Below are positions 5,536 through 11,109 of a DNA stretch of 11,109 nt, in pieces. Each line of letters begins with the position of its first letter. Positions within the stretch are counted from its first letter, which is position 1. The notes beneath the pieces were generated by a model. It was not told the DNA's origin. It searched no databases and saw nothing but the letters and a program-made list of their open reading frames with translations. A program made the position numbers and the translations under genes. The DNA comes from Microcaldota archaeon (GTDB lineage Archaea; Micrarchaeota; Micrarchaeia; Anstonellales; VGKX01): positions 1 through 11,109 of the forward strand of contig JAKALW010000017.1 in NCBI GenBank assembly GCA_021823945.1, read 5' to 3'.

Positions 5536-6747
5536 CTATTCAACCCCTATCCGCCCGCTTTCAGCCCCCTTGGCTTCAAGCCTGCCCTTGAAATCCTGGA
5601 GTATGTTCATGAAATTCATGTACGCGTCGAAAGGGCTTTCGTATGGGGAAAAGTAGTTGTGCACGTCCTGGTCGGAGAGGGATTTTGTCGACAGGTAGTA
5701 GAGGTGGTCGCTGTTCTGGAGCATGCGCCAGGCATGCAAGAGCTCGTCGTCGCCGCTCTCCTTGACCTGGCTTTCAAGGGACTGGAGCAGGCTGAAGCAT
5801 TCGCGCTGCATCTCGTTGCCAAGCCATGCCGAGGTGTCGCGCTCCGCGTCCGCCCATGAAATCGGGTAGGGCACGTCAATCTCGCCTTTGGCGCTGGTTG
5901 CTTCGGCAGCAAGAGTGGGCGTGGAGAATTCCAGGTTCCCATGCCTTGAAACCTCCGCCGGAAGGTGGCGCAGGAACTCGAATATCCCGGTGTCCTTCCA
6001 GTGGTGCTCGCCAAAAGTCTCATAGTCCATGAATATGTTCAGCACGTCGCCTGACGTGTGGGCAAGCCAGTTCGAGTACTTGCTGGCAGTCAGCGGATAT
6101 TCGTTCCAGGACTTTGACGAGAACCTGTACCCCACGTCGTCCGACAGCTGGTAGTTCCTCAAAAACGCCTTTACCCCGCCCGCGCCGGCAACGTTGTACA
6201 GGTAGTTTGGCGAGCGCCAGCCAAGCACGCTTGAGAGCCCCTCGCTGAGTATCCCTGTGTATCCCAGGGATCCTGCCATGAATGCAATCTCGTTTGAGAA
6301 TATCGTCTCAGTGTTCCTGAATACCCTGCCAGTGCGGCCAATCTGGGAAATGGCGTCCTTGTGCTTTTCGACCTGGTGGACGAACTCGAGCTTGTTTTGG
6401 AACAGGCTTGAAAGCGAATGGTAATACGTCTCTGACAAAAGTTCCACGCGGCCTGTCCTGTACAGGTCCTGGAAGCTTGCGAACACATCTGGCGTGAACT
6501 GCCTGCACTGCTCCAGAAACACGCCGGTTATTGAGTACGACACGCGGAAATCTGGGTGCTTTTCCAGAAGTTCGAGCATGAGTCTGTTTGCCGGAAGATA
6601 GCACTTTTCGGCAACCTTTTCCATTATCTGCCTGTTCAGGCCCTCGTCAAAATAAGTTTTCAGCAGGGGCTCGCTGCCGTTGGCGAACACTGAGAAGTTG
6701 GCAAGCCTCAAGGGCTGGTGGACCTGGAAGTACATGCAGATTTTCAT
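5536..6747 (-). CDS. Glycoside hydrolase family 57 protein, alpha-amylase-like
   Basis: The 403-residue protein resembles archaeal GH57 alpha-amylase-type enzymes that act on alpha-1,4 glucans with retention. The GH57 conserved regions appear in order: FQVHQP (His10-Gln-Pro12), GVFLEQ (75-80), FRNTETIFSN with the likely nucleophile Glu147, IFMDYETFGEHHW with the likely acid/base Asp241, and a C-terminal region around SAWLGNEMQ (306-313). There is no signal peptide, so it should act in the cytoplasm. ATG 6747 is preferred over ATG 6756 because GGGAG (6763-6759) is 11 bases from the former and only 2 from the latter. The glycogen-synthase-like gene lies upstream on the same strand, 139 bases away, a pairing also known for methanogen GH57/glycogen synthase clusters. 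It might be an amylase, a glucanotransferase or a transfer enzyme; exact specificity cannot be read from the sequence. Confidence 0.88.
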   Translation of the reverse strand: MKICMYFQVHQPLRLANFSVFANGSEPLLKTYFDEGLNRQIMEKVAEKCYLPANRLMLELLEKHPDFRVSYSITGVFLEQCRQFTPDVFASFQDLYRTGRVELLSETYYHSLSSLFQNKLEFVHQVEKHKDAISQIGRTGRVFRNTETIFSNEIAFMAGSLGYTGILSEGLSSVLGWRSPNYLYNVAGAGGVKAFLRNYQLSDDVGYRFSSKSWNEYPLTASKYSNWLAHTSGDVLNIFMDYETFGEHHWKDTGIFEFLRHLPAEVSRHGNLEFSTPTLAAEATSAKGEIDVPYPISWADAERDTSAWLGNEMQRECFSLLQSLESQVKESGDDELLHAWRMLQNSDHLYYLSTKSLSDQDVHNYFSPYESPFDAYMNFMNILQDFKGRLEAKGAESGRIGVE

Positions 6748-6783
6748 GGCGCCCATTTCTCCCGTAACATCTATGCATTAACA

Positions 6784-6801
6784 CCTATTTAATCATATAT
6801 T
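6784..6801 (-). promoter_or_regulatory. TATA region for the GH57 gene
   Basis: The minus strand reads AATATATGATTAAATAG here, with two overlapping TATA-like cores. The transcript start would fall near 6762-6770, a few bases before the GGGAG ribosome site of ATG 6747. The second core would leave an almost absent leader, so the upstream one (6794-6801) fits better. It implies that GH57 can be expressed independently of the glycosyltransferase upstream. Confidence 0.5.
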
Positions 6802-6886
6802 CGTGCCAGGGCTTTGGATTCCAATGCCTGCGCGAAATCCATTGCCTGCATGTCCTGGGCTGCCCGCGCCGCCCGGCAAAAGCCAA

Positions 6887-8128
6887 TCAGAAATTTCCGT
6901 ATCCCACTAGCTCGTGGTAGACCATAAGCGTCGACTGGGCAGTCTTGTCCCAAGTGAGCCTTTTAGCCTCGGTTGTCCCGTGTGCGGACATGGCTTTCCT
7001 CAAGGTGTCGAACTTGAGTATCGCAATCATCTTGTTGGCCATGCCGTCTATGTCCCAGAAATCAACCTTTACGGCGGTGCGCACGACCTCCGAGACGCCA
7101 GATGTCTTTGATATCATTATGGGCGTGGCGCTTGACAGCGCCTCAAGCGCGGTTATGCCGAATGGCTCGGACATGGACGGCATCACGTAAAGGTCGGCAA
7201 TAGCGTAAATCCTCCTGGAATCCTCCTCTGAAATCCTGCCAAGGAACATCACGTTTGACGCCAGGCCGAGGCTTATCGAGAGGTTTATCATGGTGGGGAG
7301 CAAGTCGCCCGTGCCCGCCACCAGAAAAAGCACGTCCGGGTATTTTTCCACGACCCTTTTCGCGGCAAGGAGGAAATTGACAGGGCCTTTCTGCTCTGTT
7401 ATCCTGCCAAGGAAAAGCACTATTTTCCGTTTCCTCTGGAAATAGGGCTGCTTCGCCTTTTTGCCTGCCTGCTGCGCTGCGCCCTGCTTTTCCGCGCTTG
7501 GGCCGGCGATGCATTTTTTCTCGAATTTTTCCCAGTCAACGCCATTGTAGATTACCCTGATTTTGTATTCTGGGCAGCCCATGGCAATCAGCCTGTGCTT
7601 TGTCCTGTTCGAGACCGTGATTACCCTGTCCGCGTGGTAAAGCCCGGCTTTTTCAATGTCCACTATGTATCCGAAGGGGTTTGAGGTCCTGTCGTATTCA
7701 GTCGAATGGAATGTCTGGACAAGGGGCAGCCCGAGCCTGTGTTTCAGCGCAATGCCCCCCTGGACAGTGAGCCAGTCGTGCCCGTGCAAAAGCGAGTATT
7801 TCCTCTCCTTGTGGTAGCGTGCGACCATTTCCTCGAGTTCCCTGTTGTATATGTATGCCGCGTCGGTGAGGCGGTTGAACCTGACTTTCCTTGGCGCGCC
7901 AGGCTTTTGGGATTTCGTGTAATTGTAATATGGCTGTAGCTCTGTCTTGCACACCTGGATTATCCTCAGGTTCGGGTATTCCTGGACTGAGCACTCGCCT
8001 GTGGCAGGCATGAAGAAGTCTATTTCCAGGCCGAGATTTGCAAGTTTCCTGGACAGCTCGTAGCAATGCACGCCAAGCCCGCCCGATATGAAGGGGGGAA
8101 ATTCCCAGCCAAGCATTGCGATTCGCAT
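6887..8128 (-). CDS. Glycogen-synthase-like glycosyltransferase (GT4/GT5, GT-B fold)
   Basis: The 413-residue enzyme would transfer a sugar from a nucleotide-sugar, probably glucose onto an alpha-glucan. The N-terminal domain opens MRIAMLGWEFPPFISGGLG, with the Gly-rich donor-binding loop (16-19) of glycogen synthases, and has HGHDW (115-119) and QTFHSTEYDR. The C-terminal domain shows LGRITEQKG (Arg242, Lys247, phosphate contacts) and the E-x7-E motif EPFGITALE (Glu321, Glu329). A Lys/Ala/Gln-rich insert at about 206-233 lies at the inter-domain linker and looks like a flexible, lineage-specific addition. ATG 8128 is preferred over GTG 8137: the GTG lies inside the AAAGGTAGTG ribosome-site element. 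It sits upstream of GH57 on the same strand, suggesting glucan synthesis and breakdown genes side by side. A lipid- or protein-glycan GT4 role is less likely but possible. Confidence 0.87.
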   Translation of the reverse strand: MRIAMLGWEFPPFISGGLGVHCYELSRKLANLGLEIDFFMPATGECSVQEYPNLRIIQVCKTELQPYYNYTKSQKPGAPRKVRFNRLTDAAYIYNRELEEMVARYHKERKYSLLHGHDWLTVQGGIALKHRLGLPLVQTFHSTEYDRTSNPFGYIVDIEKAGLYHADRVITVSNRTKHRLIAMGCPEYKIRVIYNGVDWEKFEKKCIAGPSAEKQGAAQQAGKKAKQPYFQRKRKIVLFLGRITEQKGPVNFLLAAKRVVEKYPDVLFLVAGTGDLLPTMINLSISLGLASNVMFLGRISEEDSRRIYAIADLYVMPSMSEPFGITALEALSSATPIMISKTSGVSEVVRTAVKVDFWDIDGMANKMIAILKFDTLRKAMSAHGTTEAKRLTWDKTAQSTLMVYHELVGYGNF

Positions 8129-8148
8129 TTGAGTCACTACCTTTGTCC

Positions 8149-8163
8149 TCTAAGTGTCTAAGT
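8149..8163 (-). repeat. Tandem 7-base direct repeat in the glycosyltransferase leader
   Basis: On the minus strand ACTTAGA occurs twice, separated by one base (8163-8157 and 8155-8149), just ahead of the AAAGGTAGTG ribosome-site element. Two copies one helical turn short of in-phase could bind a small regulator or be a local slippage product. Two copies only, so the functional claim is weak. Confidence 0.35.
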
Positions 8164-8217
8164 CGCCCCCCCTGACTGTAAAACCAACTGCTGCTAGAAA
8201 ACCTATGATTTTGGTTG

Positions 8218-8226
8218 TATTTAAAG
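8218..8226 (-). promoter_or_regulatory. TATA box for the glycosyltransferase gene, with a long leader
   Basis: Minus-strand CTTTAAATA is the best TATA match upstream of the gene. A start about 26 bases downstream (near 8196) gives a 5' leader of about 68 bases, longer than the roughly 12-base leaders inferred for the pilin and desulfurase genes. No better TATA element is seen nearer the start codon, so a regulated leader is possible. Confidence 0.5.
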
Positions 8227-8367
8227 CCTACGTAATGGCGTTGTAAGGAGCCTGCAGGCAAGGTATTCCCGGTGCCTGCCAACCCGTGGAGTGCTATGAA
8301 CCTTATCTATCCGCGGCTGAAACCGTGGGCATGGTCGTATAGAGTGACGATGCCGCGGCTTGCCAGG
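8227..8367. other. GC-rich spacer with potential hairpins, no convincing gene
   Basis: Between the small membrane-protein gene and the glycosyltransferase promoter lies about 140 bases of GC-rich sequence without a convincing reading frame. GCAGGCA (8254-8260) and TGCCTGC (8273-8279) are a perfect 7-bp inverted repeat with a 12-base loop, and CCGCGGC (about 8312-8318) recurs in inverted form at about 8353-8359. Neither hairpin is followed by a T run, so they do not look like simple terminators. It may hold the 3' UTR of the membrane-protein gene, a structured RNA, or nothing functional. Confidence 0.35.
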
Positions 8368-8802
8368 CTACTCGAATTTCCTGCCGAAATCCTCGAAAAT
8401 CGGGATTACAAGCGGCTCGAGGTTGTAAGCCCTTATGGCCAGGTAGAGCATCCCGATTGCGTACGCCGCCTCTCCTGGCAGCGCGAGGCAAAGCCCCACA
8501 ACGCTAATTGCAAGCGCAGACAGAACTATTGACGCGGCAATGGAGAGCGCCGTGGCCAGGGCCGCATGGTGCCGCGCGTACAAGTCGTCCTTGTCGGAAA
8601 TGAAATAGATTATTGCCGGGCCGACGCCGGGCAGTATGATGCTTATGGCGTATGCGATTGCCGCCGAGGCAGTCTCGACTTCGGGCTTCTTTTGGCTCTC
8701 CTGCCTCCCGTTTTCGGATTGGTTTTTCCTGTTTGCCATCGCCTCATCGCCGCCCTCGCCGCGCCTGTCCAAGGCGAGGAATCTTATGCCATCTTTTCCC
8801 AT
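8368..8802 (-). CDS. Small multi-helix membrane protein, DUF4870/Tic20-like
   Basis: The 144-residue form has a hydrophilic N-terminus (about 1-44, rich in Asn, Gln, Glu, Lys) followed by hydrophobic segments at about 45-67, 80-105 and 110-126. Features that fit DUF4870 are IAYAISIILPGVGPAIIYF, the polar loop SDKDDLYARHHA before the second helix, and the end IRAYNLEPLVIPIFEDFG, which resembles the family's short tail after the last helix. The function of this family is not known. ATG 8739 (MANRKNQ, 123 residues) is a good alternative start; neither start has a strong ribosome site, so the first 21 residues are uncertain. It is divergent from aguB across a 136-base gap and may share the symmetrical TATA element there. 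No T run follows its TAG stop. Confidence 0.6.
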   Translation of the reverse strand: MGKDGIRFLALDRRGEGGDEAMANRKNQSENGRQESQKKPEVETASAAIAYAISIILPGVGPAIIYFISDKDDLYARHHAALATALSIAASIVLSALAISVVGLCLALPGEAAYAIGMLYLAIRAYNLEPLVIPIFEDFGRKFE

Positions 8803-8893
8803 CCCGCATGCCCCGTTTCAGTGGCGTGATTTTGGGAACATTTGCGTTTTCCCGCGCCTGCCGCCATCGACTGTAAATCCCATGCAATCCATT

Positions 8894-8903
8894 CTTTATA
8901 AAG
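8894..8903 (+). promoter_or_regulatory. Palindromic TATA box for aguB (possibly bidirectional)
   Basis: CTTTATAAAG is a perfect palindrome 36 bases before ATG 8939. On the plus strand it gives a transcript start near 8925 and a leader of about 14 bases with GGGG and GGT elements. As the element is symmetrical it could also seat TBP in the other orientation toward the DUF4870-like gene, but that would leave a leader of about 70 bases there. Flanking BRE sequence would decide; it is not obvious on either side. Confidence 0.55.
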
Positions 8904-8938
8904 ATTCCACATGATAATATGCCGGGGAAACGGTATTT

Positions 8939-9802
8939 ATGCGAAGCTCATTGGTCAAAATCGGTATTGTCCAGATGTCGATGTCGGCTGACATTGCCAA
9001 AAACCTGGAAAAGGCCACGGTTATGGCAGGCGAGGCTGCGTCAAAGGGCGCGCACATAGTGTGCCTGCCCGAGCTTTTCACCACCCAGTATTTCGCGCAG
9101 CGCAGGTTTGACAAGTCGGCGCACATGGAGAAAATCCCAGGGCCGGCTACCAGGGCATTGTCCAGGTGCGCGCAGGAAAACAAGATTGTGCTTGTCGGCG
9201 GCTCTATATTCGAGAAATCGAAAAAAGCCAATTACAATACCGCCTGCGTGTTCGGGCCGGATGGCTCCATGCTTGGCAATTACAGGAAAATGCACATACC
9301 GCACGACGAGGAATTTTTCGAGCAGGACTATTTCGCGCCAGGCGACGGAGGGTTCAAGGTATTCCCCACTCCTTTTGCAAAAATCGGCACGCTGATTTGC
9401 TTTGACCAGTGGTTTCCCGAGGCTGCAAGGATAAACGCGCTCATGGGCGCCCAAATCCTCTTCTACCCGACAGCAATCGCAACGTCGAGCCACATCGAGC
9501 AGGCCGAGGGCTCATGGCAGGACGCGTGGGAGACTGTCATGCGCGGCCACGCCATCGCGAACAACGTGGCTGTCTGCGCGGTGAACCGCGTCGGCACGGA
9601 AGGCGACATGTCATTTTGGGGCGGCTCTTTCGTCTCAAACGCCTGGGGCAAGGTGGTCGCAAAGGCTGACGACCAGGAACGCGTCATTGTGGCGGAGCTT
9701 GACTTGTCCCTGAACAAGGGCGTCAGGTCTGGCTGGGGCTTTTTCAGAAACCGCCGGATTGACTCTTACGGCCTGATATCCAAGCTGAAGGAACCAATAT
9801 AG
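8939..9802 (+). CDS. aguB: N-carbamoylputrescine amidase (nitrilase superfamily)
   Basis: The 287-residue protein is a full-length carbon-nitrogen hydrolase. It would hydrolyse N-carbamoylputrescine to putrescine, CO2 and ammonia, the second step of the agmatine deiminase route. The Glu-Lys-Cys triad is complete: Glu45 in LPELFTTQYF, Lys117 in YRKMHIP, Cys154 in LICFDQWFPE. The stretch HIPHDEEFFEQDYFAPGD and the end GWGFFRNRRIDSYG are typical of AguB rather than of other nitrilases, which is why I assign this branch. No signal peptide or membrane helix, so cytoplasmic. The start ATG 8939 fits the TATA box at 8894-8903. The next gene, aguA, follows on the same strand with no visible promoter between, so the two very likely form an operon and both steps of the route are co-expressed. 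Confidence 0.9.
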   Translation: MRSSLVKIGIVQMSMSADIAKNLEKATVMAGEAASKGAHIVCLPELFTTQYFAQRRFDKSAHMEKIPGPATRALSRCAQENKIVLVGGSIFEKSKKANYNTACVFGPDGSMLGNYRKMHIPHDEEFFEQDYFAPGDGGFKVFPTPFAKIGTLICFDQWFPEAARINALMGAQILFYPTAIATSSHIEQAEGSWQDAWETVMRGHAIANNVAVCAVNRVGTEGDMSFWGGSFVSNAWGKVVAKADDQERVIVAELDLSLNKGVRSGWGFFRNRRIDSYGLISKLKEPI

Positions 9803-9862
9803 GGCAAGCGCTGAATGGAAATGCGTTGCAATAGCATGCGAAAAAACTCAAATGGTCGGTCA

Positions 9863-10921
9863 ATGGCAACAACAAAAGAATTTACCCCGCGTGCGCTTGG
9901 CTATTCAATGCCTGCAGAGTGGGCGCGGCACAGCGCCACCTGGGTTTCCTGGCCTAAGAATCCCCTTACTTTCCCGCCACGGATAATCGGAGAGGTTGAA
10001 GGCGTGTTCGCGCAGATGTGCGCGGCGCTGTCCGGCGCGGAGGCAGTCAAGCTTCTTTTCAATGACGCCAAGTCCGCGGAAAAGGCATTGCCCCTTCTTG
10101 AGAAGGCTGGGGCGAAAATGCAAAACGTCAAGCCGGTAATAATCGCAAGCGCGGACGTGTGGATACGCGATTATGGCCCCACTTTCCTGCTTTCAAGGTC
10201 CGGGAAAAAGTCGGCGGTGAAATGGATTTTCAATGCCTGGGGCGGGAAATACGACGACCTGCTTTATGACAACCAGACGGGATACGACATTCTCAAATTC
10301 TCAAAGACAGACTATTTCGAACCGGGGATTGTCATGGAAGGCGGCTCAATTGACGTGAACGGCGTTGGCACCGTCCTAACCACGGCGCAGTGCCTTCTCA
10401 ACAAGAACCGCAATCCGAATCTCCCAAAGGCGCAAATAGAGGCGTACCTGTCCGATTACATTGGCGCGGAGAACATAATCTGGCTCTCATCCGGCATAGA
10501 AGGCGACGACACGGACGGGCACGTTGACGATTTCGCGCGCTTTGCCGCGAAAAATCTCGTGCTTTGCGCGTCCGGCTCTATGAGGGGCAATATCGACTCA
10601 AGGGTGCTCGGGCAAAACATGGAAATCCTGAAAAGCTCCAAAAACGAGCGCGGCGGGGAATTTGAAATACTCAAGCTACCTCTTCCGCATCCGCTCCATG
10701 ACCAGGAGGAGAATCGCAAGCTTCCGGCGTCGTACGCCAATTTCTACATAGGCAACAAGGCAGTGCTTCTGCCTGTCTTCAATGACCTGCAGGACAAAAA
10801 CGCGATTGGAATTTTGGAATCTTGCTTTTCAGGCCGGGAAGTCGTTCCAATAAACGCATCCTCCCTGGTTTTCGGCTATGGCGGCATACACTGCGCCACC
10901 CAGCAGGAGCCGCTAAGCTAG
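9863..10921 (+). CDS. aguA: Agmatine deiminase (agmatine iminohydrolase, PAD-type)
   Basis: The 352-residue protein would deiminate agmatine to N-carbamoylputrescine and ammonia. It has the guanidine-modifying fold's catalytic residues: Asp103 in DVWIRDYGP, Glu159 in VMEGGSID, His220 and Asp222 in DTDGHVDDFARF, and the nucleophile Cys344 in GGIHCATQQEP. The opening MPAEWARHSATWVSWP, read with the D-[TS]-DGH motif, separates agmatine deiminase from arginine deiminases. Length is normal for AguA. I prefer ATG 9863 because the family begins shortly before that tryptophan-rich motif; ATG 9815, 9821 and 9836 are in frame and would add up to 16 unusual residues. No ribosome site is strong at any of them, GGTC just before 9863 being weak. 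The stop TAG is at 10919-10921. It follows aguB by 60 bases (12 if the longest start is used), so it is probably the second operon gene. Confidence 0.92.
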   Translation: MATTKEFTPRALGYSMPAEWARHSATWVSWPKNPLTFPPRIIGEVEGVFAQMCAALSGAEAVKLLFNDAKSAEKALPLLEKAGAKMQNVKPVIIASADVWIRDYGPTFLLSRSGKKSAVKWIFNAWGGKYDDLLYDNQTGYDILKFSKTDYFEPGIVMEGGSIDVNGVGTVLTTAQCLLNKNRNPNLPKAQIEAYLSDYIGAENIIWLSSGIEGDDTDGHVDDFARFAAKNLVLCASGSMRGNIDSRVLGQNMEILKSSKNERGGEFEILKLPLPHPLHDQEENRKLPASYANFYIGNKAVLLPVFNDLQDKNAIGILESCFSGREVVPINASSLVFGYGGIHCATQQEPLS

Positions 10922-10935
10922 CGGCATCAAAACCC

Positions 10936-10965
10936 GAAAGAATGCTACATTCGCTTCTGATTTTT
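10936..10965 (+). terminator. Weak hairpin plus T run after aguA
   Basis: GAATG (10940-10944) pairs with CATTC (10948-10952) across a three-base loop, with a further GAA/TTC pairing after a bulge, and a TTTTT run at 10961-10965. It lies 18 bases past the aguA stop. The stem is short, so termination here may depend mainly on the T run. Confidence 0.4.
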
Positions 10966-11028
10966 ACGTTAAGTGGTTTCGAAACGAACGTTGCGCCGAA
11001 TGACGGCGGTCTATCCGCGAGATGACTG

Positions 11029-11037
11029 CTATATATG
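11029..11037 (+). promoter_or_regulatory. TATA-like element near the right edge
   Basis: CTATATATG is a good TATA core and a second one, AAATACTATATGG, lies at about 11097-11108. Neither has a start codon and reading frame inside the window. The first would start a transcript near 11060. They may serve a gene or small RNA that begins beyond the right edge; the strand of the first is ambiguous because the core is nearly symmetrical. Confidence 0.3.
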
Positions 11038-11109
11038 TGCATTCATTTAGCGCATATCCGCCATCGTTCGCGCGTTTAGGATAGGCTGCCGAGAAAAATA
11101 CTATATGGT

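Noticed and set aside
5425..5859. A 144-codon plus-strand frame across the GH57 3' end and the gap before GDH
   Set aside because: More than two thirds lies antisense to the GH57 gene and the rest has no ribosome site or TATA box with correct spacing.
8254..8279. The 7-bp inverted repeat as a terminator of the DUF4870-like gene
   Set aside because: No T run follows on either strand and it is about 90 bases past the stop codon.
7698..8282. A 194-codon minus-strand frame overlapping the glycosyltransferase in another frame
   Set aside because: It overlaps the clear GT-B protein on the same strand, runs through the TATA box and leader, and shows no recognisable domain.
8272..8532. An 86-codon plus-strand frame starting in the GC-rich spacer
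   Set aside because: Its second half is antisense to the DUF4870-like gene, its composition looks random, and it has no promoter.
10922..11109. tRNA or C/D-box RNA gene in the right-hand end
   Set aside because: I looked for a T-arm GGTTCRA pattern with acceptor pairing and for paired C and D boxes, and found no consistent set in this stretch.

Overview
The window looks like chromosomal DNA of an archaeon, most likely a DPANN-type lineage. The assignment is an inference from several signs: a class III (type IV pilin-like) signal peptide with the KGQAAMEY pattern; tandem archaeal TadC/FlaJ-like membrane proteins; TATA boxes of the form TTTAAA or TTTATAAA about 26 bp before the expected transcript start; GGTG/GAGG-type ribosome sites; and T-rich terminators. 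Base composition is close to half GC and codon style is uniform. I see no rRNA, tRNA, CRISPR array or insertion sequence.

Layout. Bases 1-1793 (+): the end of one type II/IV secretion-system F-family membrane protein, a second complete paralogue, and a pilin-like protein with its own promoter and a strong terminator. These form the tail of an archaeal type IV pilus or secretion locus. Bases 1914-8802 (-): a series of mostly separately promoted genes. Read in their own direction they are a small DUF4870-like membrane protein, a glycogen-synthase-like glycosyltransferase, a GH57 amylase-like glycosidase, a compact glutamate-dehydrogenase-family enzyme, a membrane-anchored DsbA-like thiol oxidoreductase, and a SufS-type cysteine desulfurase. 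Bases 8939-10921 (+): an apparent two-gene operon, aguB-aguA, which converts agmatine to putrescine. The last 188 bases hold a weak terminator and TATA-like elements for something beyond the window.

How the genes fit together. The glycosyltransferase and GH57 enzyme suggest intracellular alpha-glucan (glycogen) turnover. GDH links nitrogen to 2-oxoglutarate. AguB and AguA make a complete agmatine-to-putrescine route. The DsbA-like protein would act outside the membrane. The pilin has four cysteines and two N-glycosylation sequons in its exported part, so it is a plausible client, though not a proven one.

I found no clear new multi-gene system. The points most worth a second look are the DsbA-like protein's topology and sequons, the short divergent GDH, the aguBA pair in an archaeal setting, the long structured leader and spacer around 8129-8367, and the terminators that begin inside stop codons.
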